Shown: one piece after another, positions 8,161 to 18,437 of the stretch
Layout of the letters: the number at the start of each line of letters is the position of its first letter
Numbering within the stretch: the first letter of the stretch is position 1
Assembly: GCA_016124945.1 (NCBI GenBank)
Contig: WGMT01000027.1
Coordinates: 1 to 64,000, forward strand
Source: a bacterium
GTDB lineage: Bacteria > Chloroflexota > Anaerolineae > Caldilineales > Caldilineaceae
Length of the DNA stretch: 64,000 nucleotides
Direction of reading: 5' to 3'
The notes under the pieces: generated by a model
Database searches by the model: none
Seen by the model: only the letters and a program-made list of their open reading frames with translations
Told to the model about the DNA's origin: nothing
Program-made: the position numbers and the translations under genes

Positions 8161-9434
8161 GTGTCGAAGTTGAACGTTTTGAGAAAAACATTGCGTTGCC
8201 TACCGGTGAAGAGTACCGCCGCCTAACTGCGGCGCGCCAGCGCAACGGCAAAGTGTGGGCGTTTGTCTTTCAAGTGGCGACGTTAATTGGAATTATTGCG
8301 TTGACCGCACTGCTCTACACAATCATCAACCAGACTTTTGGTTTGGTGATAGTGACGAATACTGTCGATCCCGATACGCTGATCGTCAATGGCATCCCGC
8401 TCGAAGATCAATCAAAGGAACAGTTGGTTGAGGTCTTCGAAGCGAATGTGTCATCGGGGTTGGTACGACGGTTTGAGTCGGAACAGCCATTTGCGGAACG
8501 AAGCGCCGGTAATGTCTACGATCTCATTCAGGAGTGGGTAGTCAAACCCCGTGTAGAGGTTAGTTGGAAATTGATGGAGTCGATCTTCAATCGTCAGGAG
8601 ATCGAAGCCATTGCGGCGGAGCGATACCCAACCGGCGAGTTACAATTCCGAAGCTGGCTTAGCTTAGATTTTGTCACCTCGGCCCAATCGAGCGAGCCGA
8701 CGCTGGCAGGCGTGCGCGGTGCTATTATCGGGTCGCTGTTGACGATTCTCATTACCATTTCTTTTGCATTTCCTGTCGGCGTCGGCGCTGCTATCTATCT
8801 AGAAGAGTATGCACGTCACGATCTCTGGTTCAACCGCCTGATTCAGACGAATATCAACAACCTTGCCGGTGTACCGTCGATCATCTACGGGATGCTGGGG
8901 TTGGCAATTTTCGTGCGTGCGTTAGAGCCGTTTACCAGCGGTGCACTTTTCGGTGCAGGTGCAGGTGGGACAGCCAGTGGTAGAACTATAATTTCAGCAG
9001 GGTTGACACTGGCGTTGCTGATTCTCCCGCTCTTGATTATTAACGCCCAAGAGGCCATTCGTGCCGTCCCCTCGACGCTGCGACAAGCCGGTTATGGGCT
9101 GGGTGCGACTCAGTGGCAGGTGATTTGGTATCATGTGCTGCCATCGGCGATCCCGGGCATTCTAACAGGGACGATCCTTGCTGTTTCGCGTGCGATTGGC
9201 GAAACTGCGCCACTGGTGGTAGTGGGCGCGTCTACTTTTATCACGCAGGATCCCAGTGGACCGTTTTCGAAGTTCACGACCCTGCCGATTCAGATCTATC
9301 AATGGACCTCTCGCCCGCAAGATGAGTTCCGCAATATTGCAGGTGCAGCCATTGTTGTGCTGCTCCTGATGTTGCTCACGCTGAACGCCAGCGCCGTCAT
9401 TCTACGAGATCGGTTCCAGAGCAACCGAATCTGA
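8157..9434 (+). CDS. pstA: Phosphate ABC transporter permease PstA with a large extracytoplasmic insert
   Basis: Second channel subunit of the phosphate importer. At 425 residues it is well above the usual size of about 280-300. The extra length is a hydrophilic segment of about 120 residues (roughly 63-185) between the first helix and the permease domain. This should lie outside the membrane and could touch PstS. The permease core has [23 protein letters not shown], the coupling loop [19 protein letters not shown] and AIGETAPL. It is coupled to pstC by a 4-nt overlap. Confidence 0.92.
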   Translation: MSVEVERFEKNIALPTGEEYRRLTAARQRNGKVWAFVFQVATLIGIIALTALLYTIINQTFGLVIVTNTVDPDTLIVNGIPLEDQSKEQLVEVFEANVSSGLVRRFESEQPFAERSAGNVYDLIQEWVVKPRVEVSWKLMESIFNRQEIEAIAAERYPTGELQFRSWLSLDFVTSAQSSEPTLAGVRGAIIGSLLTILITISFAFPVGVGAAIYLEEYARHDLWFNRLIQTNINNLAGVPSIIYGMLGLAIFVRALEPFTSGALFGAGAGGTASGRTIISAGLTLALLILPLLIINAQEAIRAVPSTLRQAGYGLGATQWQVIWYHVLPSAIPGILTGTILAVSRAIGETAPLVVVGASTFITQDPSGPFSKFTTLPIQIYQWTSRPQDEFRNIAGAAIVVLLLMLLTLNASAVILRDRFQSNRI

Positions 9435-9468
9435 GCCATTAGCCTGTCTTGTAAGGAGCATTATCGCT

Positions 9469-10299
9469 ATGACCATTTCGCTTGCCAAACCTACCCGCAC
9501 CCATTCATTCGATACGCAACAGGACAGCGCTCCTGGTGAAGTCGCGATTGCGACGAAGGATCTCCATATTTACTACGGCACATTCCTGGCCGTTCGTGAT
9601 GTCAACTTGACCATACCCAAGCGTAAGATCACGGCAATGATCGGCCCATCCGGCTGTGGCAAGAGTACTGTGCTGCGCTGCTTCAACCGTATGAACGATT
9701 TGATCCAGAGTGCACGTACCGAAGGAGACATTCTCTTTCAATCGCAGAACATCTACGCCCCGCACGTTGACCCTGTGGAGGTGCGCCGTCGCATCGGCAT
9801 GGTCTTCCAAAAGCCGAACCCATTCCCCAAATCGATCTACGAAAATGTGGCCTGGGGTGCACGCATCAACGGCTTTAAGGGGGATATGGACGGGCTGGTG
9901 GAACAGTCTTTGCGCGGGGCGGCGCTGTGGGACGAGGTGAAAGACAAGCTACAGCAGAGCGCGCTTGGCCTCTCTGGCGGCCAACAGCAGCGTCTCTGTA
10001 TCGCCCGCACTATTGCCGTGAAGCCCGAAATCATCCTCATGGACGAACCTGCTTCGGCGCTTGATCCAATCGCCACGCTAAAAATCGAAGACTTGATGCA
10101 GGATCTGGCTAAGGAATACACGATTATCGTCGTCACCCACAACATGCAGCAGGCGGCGCGTGTTTCAGATTTCACCGCCTTCTTCATGGTCGATGACAAG
10201 CGCGCCGGTCATCTTGTAGAGTATGGTCCCACCGAACGTCTCTTCACCAAACCCCAGGACAAACGCACCGAAGACTACATCACCGGTCGGTTCGGTTAG
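9469..10299 (+). CDS. pstB: Phosphate ABC transporter ATPase
   Basis: ATP-hydrolysing subunit of the phosphate importer on the inner membrane face. Walker [10 protein letters not shown] lies at 59-67, the ABC signature LSGGQQQR at 168-175, Walker B ILMDEP at 189-194, and the switch His near 225 in VTHNM. The 276-residue length is normal, with about 28 extra N-terminal residues before the ABC core. AAGGAG sits 12 nt upstream of ATG. PhoU begins 10 bp after the stop. Confidence 0.96.
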   Translation: MTISLAKPTRTHSFDTQQDSAPGEVAIATKDLHIYYGTFLAVRDVNLTIPKRKITAMIGPSGCGKSTVLRCFNRMNDLIQSARTEGDILFQSQNIYAPHVDPVEVRRRIGMVFQKPNPFPKSIYENVAWGARINGFKGDMDGLVEQSLRGAALWDEVKDKLQQSALGLSGGQQQRLCIARTIAVKPEIILMDEPASALDPIATLKIEDLMQDLAKEYTIIVVTHNMQQAARVSDFTAFFMVDDKRAGHLVEYGPTERLFTKPQDKRTEDYITGRFG

Positions 10300-10309
10300 G
10301 AGTCAAGTC

Positions 10310-10966
10310 ATGCGAACGCTCTTTGCCTCAGAACTGAAGCAGTTACAAGATGAAGTCTTAATGATGGGCAGCATGGTGATCCAAGCGTTGAGAGATGCAG
10401 TAGACGTGCTCAAGCGCCAGGATCTTGACGGTGCACAGCGTGTCATAGACGGCGATATTGTGATCAACGACAAGCGCTACACCATCGAATTGCGGGTACT
10501 TACGCTAATTGCCACCCAGCAGCCCATGGCCGGGGATCTGCGCCTGCTGGCGGCCGTGCTCGAAATCGTCACCGAATTGGAGCGCATCGGCGACTACGCC
10601 AAGGGGATCGGCAAGATCACCTTGCTGTTGGGCAAAGAAGCACCGGTGATGCCGCTGGTGGAGATCCCGCAAATGAGCGAAAAAGTAATCGACATGCTAC
10701 GGCGTTCGCTTGATGCCTTTATCGCACAAGATCTGGAGGTAGCCCGTCACCTCCCCAGTGAAGACGATGTCGTGGATGAGCTTTACAACAAGGTGCAGCG
10801 TGGTCTGCTCGAAATCCTGCTAGATCGTCCGCAGTTGATGGAACGGGCCAATTACTTCCTGTGGGCTGCCCACAACCTGGAGCGCGCCGCCGACCGTGTC
10901 ACTAACATCTGTGAACGCATCATCTTCACCGTCACCGGTGAATTGATTGAGATGGACGCCAATTGA
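10310..10966 (+). CDS. phoU: Phosphate transport regulator PhoU
   Basis: Helical adaptor that links PstSCAB activity to the PhoR/PhoB pair and keeps the regulon off when phosphate is plentiful. It has 218 residues in two PhoU three-helix repeats, with metal-ligand-type motifs ELERIGDYA and NLERAADRV. The frame stays open upstream into pstB. ATG 10310, with AGGAG at 10298-10302, is clearly the start. It is last in the operon. Confidence 0.95.
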   Translation: MRTLFASELKQLQDEVLMMGSMVIQALRDAVDVLKRQDLDGAQRVIDGDIVINDKRYTIELRVLTLIATQQPMAGDLRLLAAVLEIVTELERIGDYAKGIGKITLLLGKEAPVMPLVEIPQMSEKVIDMLRRSLDAFIAQDLEVARHLPSEDDVVDELYNKVQRGLLEILLDRPQLMERANYFLWAAHNLERAADRVTNICERIIFTVTGELIEMDAN

Positions 10967-10986
10967 TCCATCTACGGTTAGCAACA

Positions 10987-11093
10987 GAATAGAACGCGGA
11001 TTGAGCGGATTAAGCAGATCAGGGCGGGTAAATTTTGAAAAATCCGCTTAAATCTGCCTTATCCGCTCAATCCGCGTTCTATTCCTGACTGCT
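10987..11093. repeat. Period-9 inverted element, AATAGAACGCGGAT family
   Basis: The left arm (10988-11020) reads as 9-nt units GAACGCGGA, TTGAGCGGA, TTAAGCAGA. The right arm (11041-11093) is its inverse and ends ATCCGCGTTCTATT. The AATAGAACGCGGAT terminus recurs at 26990, about 29840 and 47066. The element lies 20 bp past the phoU stop and does not overlap it. It may terminate the pst operon. Confidence 0.85.
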
Positions 11094-11248
11094 CCATCGG
11101 CATGATCTCCCCACAGCGCGTTTGCGCATTTTGCGAAAAGATGCACAATAATAGAAGTGTTATAGGCATTGTGCCGATTTCGCAGGCACCCTGCACGATT
11201 CCCCCCCCTGCTGCTGAGTGTTCATTGCAGACCTCTAGGAGGATTTCT

Positions 11249-12253
11249 ATGCAAAAACGCCGTACAACCGCTTGGGTAACCTTTTTGCTCGTTGCCCTTT
11301 TGACACTTGCCGGTTGCGCGCCAAGCGCCAACATCGGCGCTGATATCAGCGTCGATCCCAATACGCCGCTGGTGGTGGATTTGCCGGCCATTTCCATCAA
11401 CATTTCTGAGACGGGCGTTGCGTCGCTGGGCAATGTGCCTGTCGCCCAGTTGGGCAGCCTTGTCGGCCTCGATCTTTCGGCGCTTTCAGTCCCTCAGCCG
11501 TGGGTTGATTTTCTGATCAGTGGCAATATCCAGCACTTGCAGATCACCAACACGGCGGACGGCCTCTACATTTTGGTGAACGGGGAACGCATTCCGTCAA
11601 TTGCGTATGACGGCAATTCCCTCCAGGCCACTGCAGACGCACTGAGTTCGCTGGGCATGGCTGTGCCGATGTTGGAAGTGATGCTGCCCATGGTCAACAA
11701 ATTGGGTTTGGGCTTTGTCGTACACTTCCCCGTGACCGAGGGCGTAGCCCGGATTCCCCTCTACGTTAGTGGAGACGGCACCGCCGCCGCCCTGGCGCAT
11801 CAGGCGCAACAGCAGTTCCTGGCACAGGTGGGCGCGCCGCCACGCATCAATTTGCCTGTCTTTTACTCGCCTGACGGTAGCTGGACGGTGGGCAATTTGA
11901 GCGAAACCGAATGGTCGGCGTTGACGGGCCTGCCTTTCTATGCCCTGCAGATGAACCCGGTTTGGGTGAACCGCCTGGCTGCTGCCGGTGTGGCAGAAAT
12001 TAGCTTTAACACCAACACCGCAGGCATCAGCCTAAGCATCAACGGCAACACCCTGCCCACCCTCACCTGGGGTGACGGTGAACTATTGCACCTGATTCAC
12101 CTGGCTGATCAAACGGGCTTGCTCGACATGATGGCCCCAGGCATGAACATGAACGAAATGCTGGCCATGATCAACCAACTGCTGCCCATGGTCACCTCGG
12201 CAGACTTTGACCTCACCGTTCACATGCCGGGGCCGTCGATGGCAAGACGGTAG
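11249..12253 (+). CDS. Lipoprotein of unknown function
   Basis: A 334-residue exported lipoprotein: a basic N-terminus and hydrophobic stretch end in the lipobox LAGC with Cys23. The body is beta-rich-looking and holds two similar halves. LYILVNGERIPSIAYDG with a nearby LMLPMVNKLG-like stretch recurs as ISLSINGNTLPTLTWGD with INQLLPMV. This indicates an internal duplication of about 180 residues. No catalytic motif was recognised. TAGGAGGA sits 6 nt before ATG 11249. The upstream extension to 11102 lacks lipoprotein features and is not used. Confidence 0.85.
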   Translation: MQKRRTTAWVTFLLVALLTLAGCAPSANIGADISVDPNTPLVVDLPAISINISETGVASLGNVPVAQLGSLVGLDLSALSVPQPWVDFLISGNIQHLQITNTADGLYILVNGERIPSIAYDGNSLQATADALSSLGMAVPMLEVMLPMVNKLGLGFVVHFPVTEGVARIPLYVSGDGTAAALAHQAQQQFLAQVGAPPRINLPVFYSPDGSWTVGNLSETEWSALTGLPFYALQMNPVWVNRLAAAGVAEISFNTNTAGISLSINGNTLPTLTWGDGELLHLIHLADQTGLLDMMAPGMNMNEMLAMINQLLPMVTSADFDLTVHMPGPSMARR

Positions 12254-12274
12254 CGAGAAACAGTTCGAAAAAAC

Positions 12275-12315
12275 AAAGACCTGCCAGGTTGCAGAAAACC
12301 TGGCAGGTCTTTTTG
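12275..12315 (+). terminator. Intrinsic terminator with GCAGAA loop
   Basis: AAAGACCTGCCAGGTT (12275-12290) pairs with AACCTGGCAGGTCTTT (12297-12312) around the loop GCAGAA, and T residues follow. It ends the lipoprotein transcript. A near-identical hairpin with the same loop occurs at 43497-43530, so this is a dispersed repeat as well as a terminator. Confidence 0.88.
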
Positions 12316-12324
12316 ATTGGAGAG

Positions 12325-12399
12325 ACGTAATTCGTAATGCGTAATTCGGGAACGAAGTCTCGTTCCAATTGGCGACCAACTTCGTTCACCAATTACGCA

Positions 12400-12405
<6 letters not shown>
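12325..12405. repeat. Period-7 inverted element at the elp3 stop
   Basis: Left units CGTAATT, CGTAATG, CGTAATT (about 12326-12349) face right units AATTACG, CATTACG (12390-12405). An inner GGAACGAAGT/ACTTCGTTC-like pair lies between. The right arm contains the TAA stop of elp3 on the minus strand. Confidence 0.8.
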
Positions 12406-14112
<1,707 letters not shown>

Positions 14113-14143
14113 TGATTAACCCATCGAAAAATACGAGCAGAAA

Positions 14144-14914
14144 ATGTCCTCTTTTATGCAACCCGCTACGATGCAACCCGCTACTGTCGAGCGCCTGTTG
14201 GCCGTCAATCGGGAATTCTACCGCACCGTGGCCGACCATTTTGATGCCACGCGCCAGGGGTGGACACCGGGTCACCTGGCTATTGTACCGTACTTCGAGA
14301 CGGGGACGAAACAGGAGCCGATTTCCGTTTTGGATGTGGGCTGCGGCAACGGTCGCCTGGCCCGTCTGTTGGCGGATCAGGGGATCGCCTGCCGCTACAC
14401 CGGCGTGGACAATGACGCCTATCTGCTGCAATTGGCCGCCGAAGCCGTGTCCCCATTGCCGGGGATCGACGCCCGTTTCGTACGCGCCGATCTGGCCGAA
14501 AACGACTGGGCCGCGCCGTTGCATGGGGAAGCCTTCGATGTGCTCCTCTGTCTGGCGACGGTGCAACATCTGCCCGGCTATGCCATGCGCCTGCGCCTTT
14601 TTGAAGACTTTCGCAAACTGAGCAGACGCTGGGCGATCCTCTCGTTTTGGCAGTTCCTCACCAGCCCCCGTTTTGTCGCCAGGCAGATTGCGTGGACGGA
14701 GATTGGCCTCTCCGCCGACGACGTAGAACCCGGCGATGCGCTGCTGCCCTGGCAACAGGGTGTGCATGCCGTGCGCTACGTCCACCAGATCGACGCCGAC
14801 GAGGTGACACGCCTTGCCGCAGACACAGGTTGGCGCGTCCACGATCTCTTCCGCGCCGACGGCAAAGAAGGCGATCTCAACCTGTACGCGGTGCTTGAGG
14901 CAGAGAAAAACTGA
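14144..14914 (+). CDS. Class I SAM-dependent methyltransferase
   Basis: A 256-residue cytoplasmic methyltransferase. Motif I is VLDVGCGNGRLARLLAD (about 63-79), the acidic strand-2 end is GVDND, and FDVLLCLATVQHLP marks the motif IV/post-IV region. The C-terminal HAVRYVHQIDADEVTRLAADTGWRV resembles small-molecule or tRNA methyltransferases of the Trm9/AlkBH8 fold. In yeast Trm9 completes the cm5U modification begun by Elp3, so the divergent pairing with elp3 is suggestive. The substrate remains unproven. No strong ribosome binding site precedes ATG 14144. Confidence 0.8.
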   Translation: MSSFMQPATMQPATVERLLAVNREFYRTVADHFDATRQGWTPGHLAIVPYFETGTKQEPISVLDVGCGNGRLARLLADQGIACRYTGVDNDAYLLQLAAEAVSPLPGIDARFVRADLAENDWAAPLHGEAFDVLLCLATVQHLPGYAMRLRLFEDFRKLSRRWAILSFWQFLTSPRFVARQIAWTEIGLSADDVEPGDALLPWQQGVHAVRYVHQIDADEVTRLAADTGWRVHDLFRADGKEGDLNLYAVLEAEKN

Positions 14915-14917
14915 TCT

Positions 14918-15080
14918 ACGAAGGCAGAAGAAGAGCAGAAGAAGAGCAGAAGAAGAGGGACACGGATTTCACGGATTTTCAGGATGCAGAAAGGGAAATA
15001 GATTTTCTTCTTTTTCTGGAACTCCTTATAATCCGTGAAATCCGTGTCCCTCTTCTTCTGCCTTCGTGCGCCTTCGTGGA
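14918..15080. repeat. Compound inverted element: period-11 plus period-9 units
   Basis: The left arm has three GAAGAAGAGCA-type 11-mers, then ACACGGATTTCACGGATTT. The right arm (15024-15067) has AATCCGTGAAATCCGTGT, then CCCTCTTCTTCTGCC, restoring the pairing. CCTTCGTGCGCCTTCGTGG follows at 15061-15079. It belongs to the ACACGGATT family (see 22380 and 41667). It lies between the methyltransferase and galK and overlaps neither. Confidence 0.85.
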
Positions 15081-15166
15081 TCCCCGTCTGGATTGCCCTC
15101 CCTGTTGCCATCTGCTACACTTGTCGCAATTGGATTGTTCCCTACACCCCACTTAGGATGATGCAG

Positions 15167-16351
15167 ATGACCACTTCTTCGCAGAACCGTACACAGACGC
15201 TTATCGACGAGTTCGTCACACGTTTTCAGACGCGGCCGTCGACCATGTCCGTCGCCCCAGGACGTGTCAACCTGATCGGCGAGCACACCGACTATAACGA
15301 TGGTTTTGTCCTCCCTGTGGCGTTGGATCGGGATGTGCGTGTCCTATTTAACCGGCGTGCAGACCGAACCGTGCGTCTTTATGCTGTGGAGTTTGACGCC
15401 TGGGCCGAGTTTGATCTGGACAACCTCAAGTTCAACGACGAGCATTTCTGGGCCAACTACGTGCAAGGGGTGGCCTGGGCGCTGATGGAACGAGGATTGG
15501 CGCTAACCGGCATCGATGGGATTATCAGCGGCAACGTTCCCCGCGGCAGTGGGCTGAGTTCTTCAGCAGGGTTGGAGATTTCGTGCGCCAAGGCGTTGAT
15601 GGCTGCCGCCAATCAATTGGACGCGCTGCCCGGTGAGCAGATCGCCAAAGCCGCCCAACATGCCGAGAACCACTTTGTCGGCGTCAACTGTGGCATTATG
15701 GATCAGTTCATCAGCACACTAGGATCCGAAGGACATGCGCTGCTTATCGACTGCCGCTCGCTAGGCTACGAGTTGGTCCCCTTCCCAACGGGGGCGTCGC
15801 TGGTGATCGGCAACACCAAGGCCAGCCGATCCCTGGCCAACAGCGCCTACAACGAACGCCGCGCCCAGTGCGAAGAAGGGGTGCGTCTGCTGCAAAGTGT
15901 GCTGCCCGGCATCACCGCGCTGCGCGATGTCACCAGCGAACAGCTAGAAACGCACAAGGATCTGCTGCCGCCCATCATCTACCAGCGCTGCCGTCACGTT
16001 GTCACCGAGAACGAACGGGTGCACGCCACTGTGGACGCATTGGCGCGCGGCGATCTGGCCGAAGTGGGCCGCTTGATGAACGCCAGCCACGCCAGCCTGC
16101 GCAACGACTACACCGTAAGCAGCGACGCGCTCGATGCAATGGTCAACGCCATGCAGGGTGCTGAGGGCTGTTTCGGCGCTCGCCTCACCGGCGCCGGTTT
16201 CGGCGGCTGCGCCGTCGCCCTCGTCGCCCAAGGGCAGGAAGCCGCCGTGCGCGACGCCATCTTCGAGCAGTACAGCAAGGCCATGAACATCTGGCCCGAA
16301 GTCTACGTGTCCCCAGCCAGTCGGGGCGCGCATGTGGTGGATCTGACTTGA
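15167..16351 (+). CDS. galK: Galactokinase
   Basis: Phosphorylates alpha-D-galactose to galactose 1-phosphate, the entry to the Leloir pathway. GHMP-kinase signatures are present: galactose-binding [15 protein letters not shown], the ATP loop [13 protein letters not shown], and C-terminal [13 protein letters not shown]. Starting at ATG 15167 gives 394 residues, the normal size. AGGA at 15155-15158 is 8-9 nt upstream. ATGs at 15158 and 15161 are alternatives. The frame is open to 15035, but that part is repeat sequence. No other Leloir gene is adjacent. Confidence 0.95.
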   Translation: MTTSSQNRTQTLIDEFVTRFQTRPSTMSVAPGRVNLIGEHTDYNDGFVLPVALDRDVRVLFNRRADRTVRLYAVEFDAWAEFDLDNLKFNDEHFWANYVQGVAWALMERGLALTGIDGIISGNVPRGSGLSSSAGLEISCAKALMAAANQLDALPGEQIAKAAQHAENHFVGVNCGIMDQFISTLGSEGHALLIDCRSLGYELVPFPTGASLVIGNTKASRSLANSAYNERRAQCEEGVRLLQSVLPGITALRDVTSEQLETHKDLLPPIIYQRCRHVVTENERVHATVDALARGDLAEVGRLMNASHASLRNDYTVSSDALDAMVNAMQGAEGCFGARLTGAGFGGCAVALVAQGQEAAVRDAIFEQYSKAMNIWPEVYVSPASRGAHVVDLT

Positions 16352-16370
16352 TGGTGAAAGAATCTATCTG

Positions 16371-16399
16371 TTGACACTGTGTTGAAGCTGGCGTACAGT
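16371..16399 (+). promoter_or_regulatory. Predicted sigma-70-type promoter
   Basis: TTGACA (16371-16376), a 17-bp spacer and TACAGT (16394-16399). The -35 is perfect and the -10 is fair. It would drive the 16459/16733 gene pair from inside the galK trailer. It overlaps the galK terminator stem. Confidence 0.55.
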
Positions 16400-16429
16400 T
16401 CTTTTGGAATGGACGCCAGCTTTTGTTTC
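16385..16429 (+). terminator. galK terminator
   Basis: AAGCTGGCGT (16385-16394) pairs with ACGCCAGCTT (16413-16422), and TTTTGTTTC follows. The loop is about 18 nt. It lies 33 bp after the galK stop. Confidence 0.75.
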
Positions 16430-16458
16430 TAGAAGTGCTGCGGAAAGAAGGACGAGAA

Positions 16459-16755
16459 ATGTCTTTACAACTAACAATTGAAGTCGAAAGTCGGCAGGCG
16501 GCCCAGTCTGTCCTTCAGGCGCTGGAAGCGTACAAAGAACAGCTTCGTCAGAGCATCGCCCGCACACAACGTCATTTGCAGGCGTTTGAAATCCGCTATG
16601 GCGTGTCCACAAGTGTGTTGGTGACGGAGATGACTGCCGACGATCTATCCGGTGGAGACCTCGACTACATCGAATGGACAGGCGAGTTTGAGTTGCTGAA
16701 GGGGTTGCAGCAAGAGCTTCAGGAGTTGGATCGTGCCCGCTACCAGCTTCAATGA
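16459..16755 (+). CDS. Small protein, probable partner of a TumE/DUF6516 toxin-like gene
   Basis: A 98-residue charged, helix-rich protein without signal or membrane segments. Helical stretches (about 8-45 and 78-98) flank a short beta-like segment with WTGEFE. I do not recognise a named family. It is the first gene of a two-gene unit, and the next start (GTG 16733 with AGGAG at 16721-16725) lies within its 3' end. This overlap and the small sizes fit an antitoxin/toxin-like pair, which is an inference. AAGGACG precedes ATG 16459. The frame extends upstream to 16423 without a ribosome binding site. Confidence 0.6.
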   Translation: MSLQLTIEVESRQAAQSVLQALEAYKEQLRQSIARTQRHLQAFEIRYGVSTSVLVTEMTADDLSGGDLDYIEWTGEFELLKGLQQELQELDRARYQLQ

Positions 16756-17115
16756 GTATGCCGACCAGATCGTAGAAGTTGTACAGGCATGTGTGTCATC
16801 GGGGCTGGCTGTTCGACTGAACTTCAAGTAGATCGGCGTTCTCCTTCCCTTGGGCGAGTCACAGGTTCGCTGACATTCAAAAACGGTTCAGAACTTCACT
16901 TTCGAGAGTTCGTCGACATGAATTCTCTTGAGCCAAGGCTGAAATATGCCTATCATTACCAGGCTCAGGACAACTCTTTGATCTTTCGTTATGACAATGC
17001 TGCCCACAAGCCCATACTTTCACAAGATGAACATAAGCATACGTCGCAGGGTATAGAGTTGTCGGTTGCACCAACGCTGAGGCAGGTCCTCGATGAGATT
17101 GTGGATCTGCTATGA
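16733..17115 (+). pseudogene. DUF6516/TumE-family toxin-like gene, frameshifted
   Basis: The C-terminal two thirds (to 17115) are a clear DUF6516-type protein: GSLTFKNGSELHFREFV, YHYQ, LIFRYDNAAHKP and a terminal His-Lys-His. The expected N-terminal helix (FNEYADQIVEVVQACV) is in another frame starting at GTG 16733 with a good AGGAG. That frame stops at a TAG near 16832, while the downstream frame opens before it. Joining the two needs a -1 change near 16815-16830, as expected from a one-base deletion. Alternatively translation starts at ATG 16789 and the protein is short, or there is a sequencing error. Confidence 0.6.
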
Positions 17116-17162
17116 CATAGAAGCAGAACGTCCTCTCTTCCCCACCACAAAGGACCCCACCC

Positions 17163-18329
17163 ATGAAGATCACAGATGTCGTCACTTTTCGCGTCTACGG
17201 GCGCTATACAGGACCGAACTTCCCGCCGGGCAATCGACAGGCCAAGGCGCTTGATCTCTACCCCGAATTCAACACCGAAGGCGACACCAGCGTCAAAGAA
17301 AAGCCGATCAGCGCCATCTACGTGGAGATCCAGACCGACGAGGGCGTTTCTGGGTTGTTTGGCCCTATCGAGGAACCCAACGCCTTCACCATCAACCACA
17401 CGCTCAAGCCGTTCTTGATCGGGCGTGATCCGCTGGCGACGGAGTTGCTGTCGGATCAGATGCTGCGCATGGATCGGCACGGTCATTCCGGCTATTTTGT
17501 CACCGGCGTCAGCAGTATCGACATCGCGCTGTGGGATCTGAAGGGAAAGGCATGGAATCAGCCTGTCTACCGCCTGTTGGGCGGACCGACGCGGCCGGCT
17601 GTCCCCGCGTACGCGTCGATGTTGGGTTTTTCGACGCAACCCGAGGATGCCGCCAAACTGGCCGCCGAGCACAAGGACAAAGGCTACACCGCGCAAAAAT
17701 GGTTCTTCCGCTACGGCCCCGGCGATGGGACGGACGGCATGACGCGCAACCTGGCCATGGCCTACGCTGTGCGTGAGGCGGTGGGTCCTGGCTATACGTT
17801 GATGTTCGACGCCTTCTGGGGCTGGGATCTTGCCTACGCCACCGAAATGGTGCAGCAGTTGGAGGCCATCGAGCCGCGCTGGATGGAGGAGCCGGTGCCG
17901 CCGGAGCGCATCGGCAGCTTCCGTCGCTTGCGGGCAGCGTCACGTGTGCCGATTGCCACGGGCGAACATGTCTACACACGCTGGCAGACCAAAGAACTGC
18001 TCACCGCCGAAGCCGTGGACGTGCTCCAAAACGACCCCGACTGGACTGGCGGCATCAGCGAACAGGTGAAGATCTGCGCGCTGGCGTCGGCCTTCGAGAT
18101 TCCCGTCATCGCGCATGGACATTCGCTGCTGCCCGCGCTGCACGTCGCCGCCGCCCAGTCGCCGTCCACGGTGCCGTATGTGGAATTCCTGCTACGCTAT
18201 CAAGAAGTGAAACAGTTCTTCCAGACGACAGTCTACCGTCCTGAAAACGGCATGGTGACGCCGCCAACGTTGCCGGGGCTGGGGTTGGTCCTCGATGAGG
18301 GGAAGATTGAGCGGAGAGAGAGTTTGTGA
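17163..18329 (+). CDS. Enolase-superfamily (mandelate racemase/MLE) dehydratase, rhamnonate-dehydratase-like
   Basis: A 388-residue acid-sugar dehydratase candidate. It has the N-terminal capping domain (1-130) and a TIM barrel with metal ligands Asp216, Glu242 and Glu268, and catalytic-type His in AHGH near 318. The KWFFRYGPGDGTDG segment and ligand spacing resemble L-rhamnonate dehydratase more than mandelate racemase. The substrate is inferred, helped by the neighbouring GH78 gene and rhamnose-type transporter. AAAGGA is upstream of ATG. The TGA stop is the first TGA of the heptamer element. Confidence 0.8.
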   Translation: MKITDVVTFRVYGRYTGPNFPPGNRQAKALDLYPEFNTEGDTSVKEKPISAIYVEIQTDEGVSGLFGPIEEPNAFTINHTLKPFLIGRDPLATELLSDQMLRMDRHGHSGYFVTGVSSIDIALWDLKGKAWNQPVYRLLGGPTRPAVPAYASMLGFSTQPEDAAKLAAEHKDKGYTAQKWFFRYGPGDGTDGMTRNLAMAYAVREAVGPGYTLMFDAFWGWDLAYATEMVQQLEAIEPRWMEEPVPPERIGSFRRLRAASRVPIATGEHVYTRWQTKELLTAEAVDVLQNDPDWTGGISEQVKICALASAFEIPVIAHGHSLLPALHVAAAQSPSTVPYVEFLLRYQEVKQFFQTTVYRPENGMVTPPTLPGLGLVLDEGKIERRESL

Positions 18330-18437
18330 TTGGTGACTGGTGATTAGTGATTGGGATCTCGTCGACATCTTCTGCTCCATTTGAGCAACCACATGCTCAA
18401 CACGATCCCAATCACCAGTCACTTATCACCAATCACC
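18327..18437. repeat. Period-7 inverted element shared by two convergent stops
   Basis: The left arm (18327-18360) has GTGATTG, GTGACTG, GTGATTA, GTGATTG, GG. The right arm (18404-18437) is the inverse. An inner TTTGAGCAACCACATGCTCAA hairpin region sits between. The TGA of the dehydratase lies at 18327-18329. The GH78 gene reads through the right arm, which encodes its final VIGDK and TGA. Confidence 0.9.

Noticed and set aside
10967..11248. Riboswitch or tRNA gene in the gap after phoU
   Set aside because: The sequence is explained by the period-9 inverted element plus a plain leader. No cloverleaf or conserved aptamer core was found.
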